A DNA stretch of 49,452 nt from an uncultured Ruminiclostridium sp. (GTDB lineage: Bacteria; Bacillota; Clostridia; Oscillospirales; Ruminococcaceae), in the NCBI GenBank assembly GCA_947627695.1, contig CANQXF010000017.1, forward strand, positions 1-49,452, written 5' to 3'. Each line of letters begins with the position of its first letter. Positions within the stretch are counted from its first letter, which is position 1. The notes under the pieces are model-generated. The model was not told the origin of the DNA, searched no databases, and worked only from the letters and a program-made list of their open reading frames with translations. Both the position numbers and the translations under genes were made by a program. Shown piece after piece: positions 34,895 through 43,360 of the stretch.

Positions 34895-36319
34895 TCAAAA
34901 CAACTACATAACAAATTGATTAAGAACCAAAATGAAAATTATAAAAGATTTCTTAAACATTTTTCTGATGCTATTATTAACGGAGAAGCCTCTGTATTTC
35001 TTGGCGCTGGTATATCGGTGAATTCAAATTTGCCGAGTTGGGTCACATTATTGGAACCATGCTTTGTTGAATTAAATATACCAAAATCCTCTAATATCAG
35101 CTTATATAGAATTGCGCAATATTATGCCAATCTCGACAACAGCGACAGTAGATTAAGAAAACTCGTAAATAATCAAATTAATCAATATTATAAATCAAAT
35201 GATGTTTTAAAAAATCTCCTTAGCATAAATTTCAAAAGCATATGGACAACGAATTATGATAGACTCATTGAAAGCGAATTATCTTCAAATAATGTCTCTT
35301 TTAATTCCATTATAAATGAAAGTAATCTGACTCAAATAAGTACACATGATAAAATTAATATATATAAAATTAACGGCGACTTTTCTGAACCAAACACAAT
35401 GGTATTAACGCAGAGTGATTATGAACACTATGAATTAACACACTCATTATTTTTGACTTTTTTAAAAAAAGAGCTTGTGTCCAATTCCTTTTTATTTTTA
35501 GGATATAGTTTTGAAGATCAAGTTGTTCTCAATTGCCTTTCATCTACTAAAAGGCTACTTGAAGGAGCAGGCAATCTTCACTATGCTTTATTATTTATTG
35601 ATGATAATGTTACTGCAGAGGCAGAATATAAGGCGTTAGATTTGAGATTAAGGTATAATATTGAGTGCATTTATGTTGATGAAAATACATTGTTAAACAC
35701 AATAAAAGATTTGAATTATGCTGTTAAGAAGAAAAAAGTATTCATTTCAGGCGCATATGATAATGTCCCTCATGACGTAGATAAATTTGCAGATGAGCTG
35801 TCAAAATCTTTAACAATAAAATTACTGAAAAACGGGAACCGTATATCAACTGGCATTGGGAGAAAATTAGGTACATATATTACAGGATATGCAAACCAGT
35901 TTCTGGCTGAAAACCATATGGGCAATCCTCAAAATTTTATATCAATGAGACCTTTTCCCTTTCACGAGATGCTTACAGAAGAACAAAAGGAAAAATACAG
36001 AACCTATATGCAACATGACTGTAGTTGGGCAATTTTCATGTTTGGGCAAAGCAATCAAATAATTGAAAACATAAATAAAAGCGGGATTCATCATTTCTGT
36101 CAAGGAGTTTATCAAGAATTCTTAATTGCAAAGAAATTAGGATTAAAAATAATACCCGTAGGTAGCACTGGATACGAATCGAAATTAATTTATGATGAAG
36201 TAAAGCGAGAAATAAATAGATATCCCTATCTGTCAAAAAAATTAGAGTTTCTTATGAAAGAGAAAAATCCACATAAGATTTCAGAAATGATCATATCCAT
36301 TTTAAATCAAGATAATTGA
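34892..36319 (+). CDS. thsA: Thoeris effector ThsA (SIR2-SLOG)
   Basis: A 475-residue protein, the standard ThsA length (about 476). The SIR2 domain (about 1-285) has 'FLGAGIS' (36-42), 'IWTTNYDRLIE' (Asn121) and 'IYKINGDF' (159-164). The C-terminal SLOG domain (about 290-475) has 'KVFISGAYD', 'STGIGRKLG', 'RPFPFHEM' and 'IPVGSTGYESKL'. ThsA is activated when SLOG binds a cyclic ADP-ribose isomer made by the TIR partner and then hydrolyses NAD+, killing the infected cell. Oddity: the catalytic His of the usual KxHGD motif is Asn161 (AAC, 35372-35374). The gene is convergent with the TIR gene, with a 13-base overlap at the 3' ends. GGAG lies upstream of ATG. Confidence 0.87.
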   Translation: MSKQLHNKLIKNQNENYKRFLKHFSDAIINGEASVFLGAGISVNSNLPSWVTLLEPCFVELNIPKSSNISLYRIAQYYANLDNSDSRLRKLVNNQINQYYKSNDVLKNLLSINFKSIWTTNYDRLIESELSSNNVSFNSIINESNLTQISTHDKINIYKINGDFSEPNTMVLTQSDYEHYELTHSLFLTFLKKELVSNSFLFLGYSFEDQVVLNCLSSTKRLLEGAGNLHYALLFIDDNVTAEAEYKALDLRLRYNIECIYVDENTLLNTIKDLNYAVKKKKVFISGAYDNVPHDVDKFADELSKSLTIKLLKNGNRISTGIGRKLGTYITGYANQFLAENHMGNPQNFISMRPFPFHEMLTEEQKEKYRTYMQHDCSWAIFMFGQSNQIIENINKSGIHHFCQGVYQEFLIAKKLGLKIIPVGSTGYESKLIYDEVKREINRYPYLSKKLEFLMKEKNPHKISEMIISILNQDN

Positions 36320-37017
36320 TGGTTTGCTGCAACAACAAAAATATGCTCAAAAATCATTGTTTCTCTTTGATCCATAGGTAATGAAAGCTTGGTCTCATTA
36401 AATAAATATGTGGATCCTTTTGAACAGTATGTAGGCAAATTGATTTTGAGGTGAACCTCAATATATTTTATAGCTGAAAATAACAGTGCAATTCTTGCAT
36501 TGTAGTTTTCACCGTCAACCTGCAAGTAATGATGTATTAGGGAATTAATAAATTCATCAGATCTCCCTTCTAATTCCTCTAGTGAATGATATGTTAACAT
36601 TTTTATACTGTCTTCAAGGTATTTGCATATAACATGATTACACAGTCCTCTGGAATCAGTTGAAATATTTAATTCCTTATAAACCAGTTCTTTCATCCAA
36701 TTATATTTTGGTGGTACATCTTGTACACCAATGTTATAAAAAACTGGAAAAACATATGTTAAATTATTTTGATATCTTTTATAAATTAAGTCAATTTCTT
36801 CATTTGCATAAATAGAGGAAATTGAATTTGGACTTAAAATAATTATGGCATAATTACAGGATTCTACTCCTTCAACAAAGTTTTTATAATTTCTATTATT
36901 TCCCATGAGTATTTCATTTCGGTCATACCATATCGGTATGCCAATATTTTTGATATGATAATAGACAGATTCGACGATATCATACCTATCTTTACTAGAA
37001 AAGCACAAAAAAATCAT
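36307..37017 (-). CDS. thsB: TIR-domain Thoeris sensor ThsB-like
   Basis: A 236-residue protein. The N-terminal TIR domain (about 1-130) starts 'MIFLCFSSKDRYDIVESV', then 'GIPIWYDRNEIL' and 'IIILSPNSISSIYANEEIDLIY', with the expected catalytic Glu at 73 or 74. TIR proteins of Thoeris sense phage and make a cyclic ADP-ribose isomer that activates ThsA. The last ~100 residues have no domain I know and may sense phage. Normally thsA and thsB are read in the same direction; here they converge and share the 32-bp start region. The start has GGAG upstream, inside the inverted repeat. Confidence 0.75.
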   Translation of the reverse strand: MIFLCFSSKDRYDIVESVYYHIKNIGIPIWYDRNEILMGNNRNYKNFVEGVESCNYAIIILSPNSISSIYANEEIDLIYKRYQNNLTYVFPVFYNIGVQDVPPKYNWMKELVYKELNISTDSRGLCNHVICKYLEDSIKMLTYHSLEELEGRSDEFINSLIHHYLQVDGENYNARIALLFSAIKYIEVHLKINLPTYCSKGSTYLFNETKLSLPMDQRETMIFEHIFVVAANHQLS

Positions 37018-37046
37018 ATTAATTCTCCGATAATTTATAGTTATCC
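37015..37046 (-). repeat. Right 32-bp inverted repeat of the Thoeris pair (IR-R)
   Basis: Exact reverse complement of 34863-34894. It contains the start codon and ribosome-binding site of thsB. The two copies enclose about 2.1 kb with both Thoeris genes. Confidence 0.95.
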
Positions 37047-37205
37047 ATCATTAAATAATCAATTTATATTTCATTTCTAAAACTTTGAATTTAATCAAAG
37101 CCTCAGAATAATAAATGCAACCCGTTCCACTATTAAATGATCTATAATTCCGAAACCAAAAATCTCACCCTCTCTAAGTTGACTATGCATTTTATTATGA
37201 CCAAA

Positions 37206-37250
37206 TCGACAAAATCTCAAAAGTAAGATATAATTAAAGCATTACTTTTG
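37206..37250 (+). promoter_or_regulatory. Recombinase promoter overlapped by inverted repeat
   Basis: TCGACA (37206-37211), 17-base spacer and TATAAT (37229-37234). A perfect 9-bp inverted repeat CAAAAGTAA (37218-37226) / TTACTTTTG (37242-37250) with 15-base centre straddles the -10. It could be an operator or a recombinase-binding site. The region 37047-37205 shows only AT-rich sequence and a short CTTTGA/TCAAAG hairpin. Confidence 0.6.
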
Positions 37251-37265
37251 GGAGGTGCATCACAA

Positions 37266-38174
37266 ATGTTTGACCTATCATCACAGACATCTGCTTTTCT
37301 GAACTACTGCAAAAACCGAAAAGCTCTTGATCCTAAAACGATCAAAGCTTATGCGGCAGATTTAAGGCAGTTTTCTGTTTTTTCGGGAAACCGTTTTTGC
37401 AAAGAAACGATCTGCGATTATATTTCGTTCTTACATAATTCGTTCAAGCCAAAGACCGTCAAGCGCAAGATCGCTTCAGTAAAAGCCTTCACACACTACC
37501 TTATGGTCGAAGATGTAATTGCAGCTAACCCTTTTGATAAAATCGAAACATCGTTTCGAGAACCGATACTGCTGCCAAAGACCATTCCGCTTGATACCAT
37601 CAAAAACATATTATCCGCAGCGTATTCGGAACTGTCTGCTGCCAAGACTTCATACAGCGTAAAATCTGCTGCACGAGATGTGGCGGTACTGGAGCTGCTT
37701 TTCGCAACAGGAGCGAGGGTTTCTGAAATATGTTCACTTACCCCTGACGCTGTTAATATCATTGACCACACGATAAAAATTTATGGCAAGGGTTCAAAAG
37801 AGCGGATCATTCAAATTGAAAATGATGCTGTAAAAAAAGCGGTAGCTGATTATCAAAGCCTTTTCAAGGAAGAAATACTCTCCTGCGGGTATTTTTTCGT
37901 GAACAGGCTTCGTCATCGGCTGACAGAGCAGTCCGTCAGGGAAATGATAAATAAATACTCAAAACTTTCAGGCAGCAATATCCACATTACCCCGCATATG
38001 TTTCGTCACTCTTTCGCTACTCTCCTGCTTGAAGAAGATGTAGATATCAGGTACATTCAAAAGCTATTGGGACACAGCTCCATTACCACAACGCAGATCT
38101 ACACCCACGTTTCTATGTCAAAGCAAAAGGAAATACTTGCGGCTAAACACCCGAGAAATAAGATCTGTATTTAA
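37266..38174 (+). CDS. Tyrosine recombinase (XerC/D-like)
   Basis: A 302-residue site-specific recombinase. The N-terminal SAM-like domain (1-95) contains 'LDPKTIKAYAADLRQF'. All six catalytic positions are present: Arg151 ('ATGARVSE'), Lys175 ('YGKGSKER'), His244 and Arg247 ('TPHMFRHSF'), His270 ('LLGHSS'), Tyr279 ('IYTHVS'). Size and lack of an arm-binding domain resemble XerC/D and phase-variation invertases more than phage integrases. Start at ATG 37266 with GGGAGGTG upstream; an in-frame TTG at 37248 is less likely. It lies 220 bases from the Thoeris inverted repeat. Confidence 0.9.
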   Translation: MFDLSSQTSAFLNYCKNRKALDPKTIKAYAADLRQFSVFSGNRFCKETICDYISFLHNSFKPKTVKRKIASVKAFTHYLMVEDVIAANPFDKIETSFREPILLPKTIPLDTIKNILSAAYSELSAAKTSYSVKSAARDVAVLELLFATGARVSEICSLTPDAVNIIDHTIKIYGKGSKERIIQIENDAVKKAVADYQSLFKEEILSCGYFFVNRLRHRLTEQSVREMINKYSKLSGSNIHITPHMFRHSFATLLLEEDVDIRYIQKLLGHSSITTTQIYTHVSMSKQKEILAAKHPRNKICI

Positions 38175-38206
38175 ACTCTCAGGCTTGCCTTTTTATTACT
38201 GTACAA

Positions 38207-38237
38207 AAGCCGCTTTTTGACAGCGGCTTCTCATTTT
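38207..38237 (+). terminator. Terminator after the recombinase gene
   Basis: AAGCCGCT (38207-38214) pairs with AGCGGCTT (38222-38229), followed by CTCATTTT. A smaller AGGCTTGCCT palindrome with TTTTTATT precedes it at 38180-38196. Confidence 0.6.
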
Positions 38238-38287
38238 CGTACTAAAATTCTCTGCTATGTCAGGCAGAAAATATTCGATAAGGTTTA

Positions 38288-38689
38288 TTACACGGCTCTT
38301 TCCGCACTATAAAGAGTAATAGTCTGCGACCGTCCGTCTTTCAGCGTTATAACAAAAACAGATTTGACACGGTAGTTGCCGCTGGGAAGATTATAAACTT
38401 TGGTATTTAAAACACCACTCTTTGTCAAAGTCTTGTTCCAATCTCCGGCATATTTTCCCCATATCCACAAAAAGCCTTGCTTTTCAAGGGTCTGAGTGAT
38501 CTTAATGGTTGAAACATCTGTTGGCATTGAATCTATTTGACTTACACACGTCGCAGTAGTTCCGCTTATATAAATAATACTTTGCTCGACGTTACCACCT
38601 ATATCGCAAACCTGATAATCAGCAAAAGCAGTTGTACACAATGAAAGTGCAACAGTGATGACCAAAATGACCGCAATTAACTTTTTCAT
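38288..38689 (-). CDS. Small secreted protein, unknown function
   Basis: A 133-residue protein. Signal peptide 'MKKLIAVILVITVALSLCTTAFA' ends near residue 23. The mature part has three Cys early and beta-rich text ('SGNYRVKSVFVITLKDGR'). Start set at 38689 because GGGGAA lies upstream and the signal peptide begins there. It follows an ECF sigma/anti-sigma pair by about 97 bases on the same strand, so it may be part of its regulon. No family recognised. Confidence 0.7.
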   Translation of the reverse strand: MKKLIAVILVITVALSLCTTAFADYQVCDIGGNVEQSIIYISGTTATCVSQIDSMPTDVSTIKITQTLEKQGFLWIWGKYAGDWNKTLTKSGVLNTKVYNLPSGNYRVKSVFVITLKDGRSQTITLYSAERAV

Positions 38690-38785
38690 AATATTTCCCC
38701 ATTTCTTAGTCGTTGAAATTTTGTCCTTTATAAATTTAAACAACAGCTTGTCCCAAATGGTGACACTTTTTTCGACAATTTTTTC

Positions 38786-39469
38786 CTATTCTGCTTTTTG
38801 CACAGAATTACATATTGAAATTAGTTCATCTTTGCTAAATTCATTGCTTGCGAAAATCTTAATGAAATAATCTCCGTTGTCCCATAAAACTAAATATGAG
38901 TTGTCATTATACTGTAAAATCGCTCCTACAGTATCATTAACTTCAATTGATGTAGGTTCCTGTAAAGCGTCTTCGGTGTTAATTCTCATACTTTGAAGAG
39001 AATTCTTTGTCATTTGACAAAATGTAAAAAACTTGCCAGTATTGTATCGATCAATATATGAAATATATATCATAAAATCGTCATCCATCATAATTTCAGA
39101 TCTATACCCGCTAAGATCCGCACCTATCTCATATCGCTCTTCCAAGGTCAAAGGCGCATCTGAAATATCTGTCTTTTTCACAAGCGAGTATATATCATAC
39201 GAGTCAACTTTAAAGCTGCTCCAGCTTATTGCCGCATATGCAGCCGTCGCCAGCACTGCAAGTATCACAACTAAAAGAGTAGCCTGCACAAGCTTCCGCA
39301 GAGGTATGCTGCGTCCGTAAAACACCAATCTGCCGCCGGTCATACTTTTTATAAGCCTATTTATTTTCCTTTCAAACCTGCGAGAAAATTCATGGTTCTC
39401 CAGATTCTTTTCATATTCCGCAATTTGCCAATTCATTGTGTTTTCCAATGCCGTTTTAAATTCATTCAT
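38786..39469 (-). CDS. Membrane-bound anti-sigma factor-like protein
   Basis: A 227-residue protein with an N-terminal cytoplasmic part (1-60), one membrane helix (about 61-83, 'LVQATLLVVILAVLATAAYAA') and an outside domain of about 145 residues of DUF4367-like character ('DALQEPTSIEVNDTVGAI', 'LVLWDNGDYFIKIFASNEFS'). It overlaps the ECF sigma gene by 8 bases, typical of sigma/anti-sigma pairs. AAGGAGA lies upstream of ATG. It should hold the sigma factor until a cell-surface signal arrives. Confidence 0.78.
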   Translation of the reverse strand: MNEFKTALENTMNWQIAEYEKNLENHEFSRRFERKINRLIKSMTGGRLVFYGRSIPLRKLVQATLLVVILAVLATAAYAAISWSSFKVDSYDIYSLVKKTDISDAPLTLEERYEIGADLSGYRSEIMMDDDFMIYISYIDRYNTGKFFTFCQMTKNSLQSMRINTEDALQEPTSIEVNDTVGAILQYNDNSYLVLWDNGDYFIKIFASNEFSKDELISICNSVQKAE

Positions 39470-40013
39470 ATCCGTTCTCCTTTAAAATAGCCGCCAGTTT
39501 TTCTCTTGCGCGCTTAAGCCGCTGCTTTGCGTTGTCATAGCTTATACCCAGCAGGTTTGCCGCCTCTTTTATACTTTTATCCGCGTATGAAGTCAGATAT
39601 ATGATGTCAAAATAATTTGGCGGAAGCTGCCGCAAAGCTGTTTCAAGCTGCTTCGTGCTGTATTTTCCGTCTAATTCTTCATCAGGCAGAGGGTTCTTAT
39701 CCAGGACTTCAAGCCCTTCAATGTCTATGCCAGCTTCATAGCGGCGGTTGATCTTTTTCAGCATATTGTAAGATGTATTCCTGATAATAATAACAACAAA
39801 AGCCTTCGTTTGGGGGCACTTTATTTCGGATATTTTTGAAAAATTTTTTGCTATACTGATAAAGGCTTCCTGCAGTGCGTCCTCAGCGTCCTGCTGATTT
39901 TTCAGTATCTCAAAGGCTACCCCGTACATCAGGTTCCTGTATGTATGATACAACTCTTCAAATCGCTTTTTGTCCTCGTTTGTGTCTATATATCCCAATG
40001 CTGCCGCAAGCAT
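39462..40013 (-). CDS. ECF-type RNA polymerase sigma factor
   Basis: A 183-residue sigma-70 family protein. Region 2 includes 'YRNLMYGVAFEILKNQQDAEDALQEAFISIAK' (split over two stretches), and region 4 'LPPNYFDIIYLTSYADKSIKEAANLLGISYDNAKQRLKRAREKL' (likewise). GAGGTG precedes the start. The anti-sigma gene follows with overlap. Targets cannot be assigned; the secreted protein at 38288-38689 is a candidate. Confidence 0.88.
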   Translation of the reverse strand: MLAAALGYIDTNEDKKRFEELYHTYRNLMYGVAFEILKNQQDAEDALQEAFISIAKNFSKISEIKCPQTKAFVVIIIRNTSYNMLKKINRRYEAGIDIEGLEVLDKNPLPDEELDGKYSTKQLETALRQLPPNYFDIIYLTSYADKSIKEAANLLGISYDNAKQRLKRAREKLAAILKENGYE

Positions 40014-40244
40014 ATGAACACCTCTTTTTCAGATTGCGGAAAGAACGCTTTCCGCCGAGCTTCTCGTTAAATGAATAATATCATAATTTCGGGAAATTTG
40101 TCAATATGAGGTGGGGTGCATAAAAGGATATTTGATGAGTGTGGATTCAGCACTGCCACTGCAGTAAACATCTTTTTAAGGAGGACGACCCATAGGTATG
40201 ATATCAGGTTTTTTGCGTCCGTTTTAAGATACTTATCAAATACA

Positions 40245-40276
40245 AAAACCCAATGTCCCGAAGAACATTGGGTTTT
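40245..40276 (-). terminator. Intrinsic terminator of the 40283 gene
   Basis: AAAACCCAATGT (40245-40256) pairs with ACATTGGGTTTT (40265-40276). On the minus strand T-rich sequence follows. It lies 7 bases after the stop codon. Between 40014 and 40244 no gene is seen. Confidence 0.85.
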
Positions 40277-40282
40277 ATTATA

Positions 40283-40963
40283 TTATTCCGCATTGGCTGA
40301 TTGCAGTGCCGCCTGCATAACATCATTCGGGTCCTTGTCCTCCAGCAATTGCCATACCTTCTTCAACTGAGCCACGAAATTTTCTACTTCATCTAATTTA
40401 TCGGATCCGATCATCTGCGTTACCATATACAAAAGCTCGTCAATAGTTATTTTTGTATGGTCAACGATAGATTTCGCCATTGTGTAGCAGAAAACATTTT
40501 CGCTATTGGCGATTATTCCTGACGAAGAAAAGCAATACTTGTAGCACTTTACATCTACCCTGACGATCGCAAAATTTTCAGGGTAGACGAAAAACATCTT
40601 TTCTTCATGTTCGCCCATCGCCGTGTTGCCTATCATAGTATCCAAAGCGGTGGTTATCAGCTTCTGGAAGCCCTGATTTACCTCGTCGCCGCCTTTAAAG
40701 AACATATCTATCGCTTCTTTGATCGCATTATCGCAGCCTGCTTTAATATCCACATGCTGGCAGTTATAATAGCCGATAGCCCGCTTGCCTACTACTTCGC
40801 ACTCTGAAGTTCCTCCGCTGGTGAACATCGCTTTCAGCTCTGATTCAAACTGTGCACACTTTGCCTGTGCCATTTTCTGAAGAAAGCCGAACTGTTCCTT
40901 AAGAGCCTGATCCTGTTCGGTCTTTCCTGTTATTTCATTTATCTTGTCTACAATTTTTGCCAT
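40283..40963 (-). CDS. Hypothetical cytoplasmic protein
   Basis: A 226-residue protein with no signal peptide or membrane helix. Helical ends ('MAKIVDKINEITGKTEQDQ', 'VENFVAQLKKVWQLLEDKD') flank a centre with several Cys and a beta-rich stretch 'KMFFVYPENFAIVRVDVKCYKYCF'. GGAG lies upstream of the start, and a proper terminator follows, so it is a real single-gene unit. I do not recognise the family. Confidence 0.7.
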   Translation of the reverse strand: MAKIVDKINEITGKTEQDQALKEQFGFLQKMAQAKCAQFESELKAMFTSGGTSECEVVGKRAIGYYNCQHVDIKAGCDNAIKEAIDMFFKGGDEVNQGFQKLITTALDTMIGNTAMGEHEEKMFFVYPENFAIVRVDVKCYKYCFSSSGIIANSENVFCYTMAKSIVDHTKITIDELLYMVTQMIGSDKLDEVENFVAQLKKVWQLLEDKDPNDVMQAALQSANAE

Positions 40964-41067
40964 ATCATTGCTCCTGTCTCATTTATTTTATAGCCGGCTA
41001 CATAACCATTATACGGTCAAGCCTTCGTTAATATGAAACTTATTTTCTTCCTCCGTTTCTTGGAATT

Positions 41068-41112
41068 AAAAAAACTGTGACTGACCTCTCAGTTATGAGA
41101 GATCAATCACAG
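41068..41112 (-). terminator. Intrinsic terminator of the bacteriocin-like/ABC operon
   Basis: A 17-bp stem (41075-41091 with 41096-41112), perfect on the minus strand if two G-U pairs are counted, is followed on that strand by seven Ts. Together with repeat E copy 2 it fills the 399-base gap 40964-41362. Confidence 0.85.
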
Positions 41113-41178
41113 GCGGTATGTACATTTACAAAAAATTTGCAGGGGAGAGTTCATATCCACTTTTCCGCAGAAAATATC

Positions 41179-41260
41179 TACGGTACACACATTCTGTCTT
41201 TTACAGGATTTATGCCTGCAAACGGCTGTGCAAAGCTGTTTGCAGGCATAAGTATTGTAT
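41179..41260 (+). repeat. Dispersed repeat E, copy 2, with intact hairpin
   Basis: ACGGTACACACATTC and the following ~40 bases match 27971-28023. A long stem TATGCCTGCAAAC / GTTTGCAGGCATA (about 41211-41250), with GCT/AGC extending it, closes a loop GTGCAA. Copy 1 has lost part of this stem. No gene function visible. Confidence 0.7.
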
Positions 41261-41362
41261 AACTCATAATGTATGCTATATATTTTCGTCAGATAATCTT
41301 CAGAATCCTTCATATGCAGATGAAGACAGGTTATAGCAACGGGTGAGTATTAAAAACAGTTG

Positions 41363-42049
41363 TCAACTTGCAGTTTCATCTATTTTGCCGTTTGATATAT
41401 TCAGTATATGCCTGCATTTTTTTGCGACGTCCATATCATGCGTTACCACAATAACCGTTGTCCCTGTCTTGTTAAGCTCGCAGAGCATATTTATTATTTC
41501 TTCCGCTGTGGTTTGATCCAACGATCCCGTAGGTTCATCTGCAAGGATCAGCAACGGTTCAGCTACTATTGCTCTTGCTATTGCAACACGTTGTTTCTGT
41601 CCGCCTGAAAGCTGATTTACTTTCTTGCGGCTCAATTCGCTTATGCCGACAGTTTCAAGTGCATTCACCGCCAGCTTTTTCATCTTGCCGAATGAAATAT
41701 TTTTATTGAAATAAAGCGGCGTCTCTACGTTGCTGAGTACAGTTTCCTCTTCGATTAGAGCATAATCCTGAAAAACAAAGCTTATCTGAGAGCCTCTGAG
41801 ACGGGATAGTTTTTTATCCGATCCATTTGTAATGTCTTTTCCGTTAAAATAATACTTACCGCTGTCAAGCTTATCAGCACAGCCTAAAATATTAAGCAAA
41901 GTAGATTTGCCTGAGCCGCTTTTCCCGATAATTGCCGCCATTTCCCCCGACTTAACTGAAAGTGAAATATTTTTTAAAACACAAAGCTCATTTTCCTTGC
42001 CGCTGAAATAGCTTTTGCAGACGTTGCCCAGTTCTATTATATTGCCCAT
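41363..42049 (-). CDS. ABC transporter ATP-binding protein (MacB/LolD type)
   Basis: A 228-residue ATPase with Walker A '[19 protein letters not shown]', Q-loop 'FVFQDYALI', signature '[18 protein letters not shown]', Walker B '[14 protein letters not shown]' and switch 'VVTHDMDVA'. This subclass works with FtsX-type permeases. It is the last gene of an operon starting with a secreted peptide. GGAGGAG overlaps the upstream stop region. Likely export or self-immunity. Confidence 0.9.
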   Translation of the reverse strand: MGNIIELGNVCKSYFSGKENELCVLKNISLSVKSGEMAAIIGKSGSGKSTLLNILGCADKLDSGKYYFNGKDITNGSDKKLSRLRGSQISFVFQDYALIEEETVLSNVETPLYFNKNISFGKMKKLAVNALETVGISELSRKKVNQLSGGQKQRVAIARAIVAEPLLILADEPTGSLDQTTAEEIINMLCELNKTGTTVIVVTHDMDVAKKCRHILNISNGKIDETAS

Positions 42050-42055
42050 TTCAAT

Positions 42056-43360
42056 TTACTCCTCCTTTAAATTTTGAATAATGGTTTTTCGTTTCATAAC
42101 TGCAAAAGGAGCAACAGAGGCAAAAGCGGAAATAAGCAGTCCTATAAGCCATGAAAAAATCGGGATTTTTATATCTATCCTGAACATTTCACTTTTTAAA
42201 TAATCCATAACTTCCGAGGAAACCGATAATTGTGAATACATAACCTGTGTTAATATAATATAAAGCAGCAACGGCAGCGTGTACAGCAAAATAAAATATA
42301 GAAAATACACGCCGACGGATTGTATTTTGGTACATCCGTTAAGGTAATATACGGCAAATAATTTTTTGACCTTGTTCACATTAAGAAAAGATATGCAGAA
42401 AACAGAAACGATCGTCAATATTATAAGCGTATAAAAAACAAAGAAGTTTTTCCTGAATTCATAATCCCCCTGTGCCCTTGAAGCGGCTACGATATCCGAG
42501 CCGAGTTCTGCATAACCCAGTTCACAGGCGTAGCTGTAAAATTCGTTTATTTGTTCTTGTGAAACGTTCTCTTTGAAATATGCAAGTACGGTATCGCTTG
42601 TATATACATAATCATTGAACAGCTTTCCGTCATTCGGGAAAAATATCACCGTATCATTAGACGAGGTCATATTTTGCAAAAACGTATTTTCAACAGTATC
42701 TGTATGATTCCTTTTAAGAAGTCCGAGAAAAAAAGTTGCCCCGACAGTTTCGACAGGTTCATCTACGATGCCTGAAACAATGCACTCAACAGTGGCCTTG
42801 ACCCTTGGCGGGTTGTTGTCAGTAAGTTCGTTTGGCGAAAACAACTCAAGCTCCAAAGACATTACGTCGCCGATATTCCAGCTTGTATTCTTTCCGTTTT
42901 TCACTACAACAGGGTAATATTCGCTGTTTTCCTCTTCAAAAAGCCATTTTCCTTTTATGCGCATTGTATCCTTTATAAAAGAGGCTGTGGTTTTATCATA
43001 CGCCCGTATTATATTATAATATCTGATATCATTTTCATCTATATACGTCAATGTATTGTACATACCCGAAACCGAATCCACAATGTCACTGCTTTTGGCG
43101 TAATTCACAAATTCGTTTATATATTTCGGGTCAGTTAAGCTGACACCGTCGGGATCCATAGCAGGCTCTCTGCCCAGAAACATGACAGAGGAATTAAGCG
43201 GCGTTTTGGAATAATAATTCGCAGTTGCATAAAAACTTTGATACCTGTTATAGAGTGTTGAAGTAACAAAAAAGGTGATGAACGACAATATCATGACCAT
43301 AATATTTGACGCTTTGTTTTTTGTCCAGAGACGTGCCGTAAGCAACAGTGTTTTTCTCAT
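42056..43360 (-). CDS. FtsX-type ABC permease, large subunit
   Basis: A 434-residue membrane protein with one N-terminal helix (about 17-39), a large extracytoplasmic domain (about 40-300) and three C-terminal helices, the MacB/FtsX topology. The C-terminus reads 'ASVAPFAVMKRKTIIQNLKEE'. Its start directly abuts the stop of the preceding permease gene (TAAATG). It pairs with the 345-residue permease and the ATPase. Confidence 0.85.
   Translation of the reverse strand: MRKTLLLTARLWTKNKASNIMVMILSFITFFVTSTLYNRYQSFYATANYYSKTPLNSSVMFLGREPAMDPDGVSLTDPKYINEFVNYAKSSDIVDSVSGMYNTLTYIDENDIRYYNIIRAYDKTTASFIKDTMRIKGKWLFEEENSEYYPVVVKNGKNTSWNIGDVMSLELELFSPNELTDNNPPRVKATVECIVSGIVDEPVETVGATFFLGLLKRNHTDTVENTFLQNMTSSNDTVIFFPNDGKLFNDYVYTSDTVLAYFKENVSQEQINEFYSYACELGYAELGSDIVAASRAQGDYEFRKNFFVFYTLIILTIVSVFCISFLNVNKVKKLFAVYYLNGCTKIQSVGVYFLYFILLYTLPLLLYIILTQVMYSQLSVSSEVMDYLKSEMFRIDIKIPIFSWLIGLLISAFASVAPFAVMKRKTIIQNLKEE

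Noticed and set aside
37248-37265. TTG start for the tyrosine recombinase
   Set aside because: It falls inside the inverted repeat and the ribosome-binding site; ATG at 37266 has ideal spacing.
41107-41313. Cys-rich small frame over repeat E copy 2
   Set aside because: It overlaps the terminator and the hairpin of the repeat, has no ribosome site, and copy 1 of the repeat does not preserve it.
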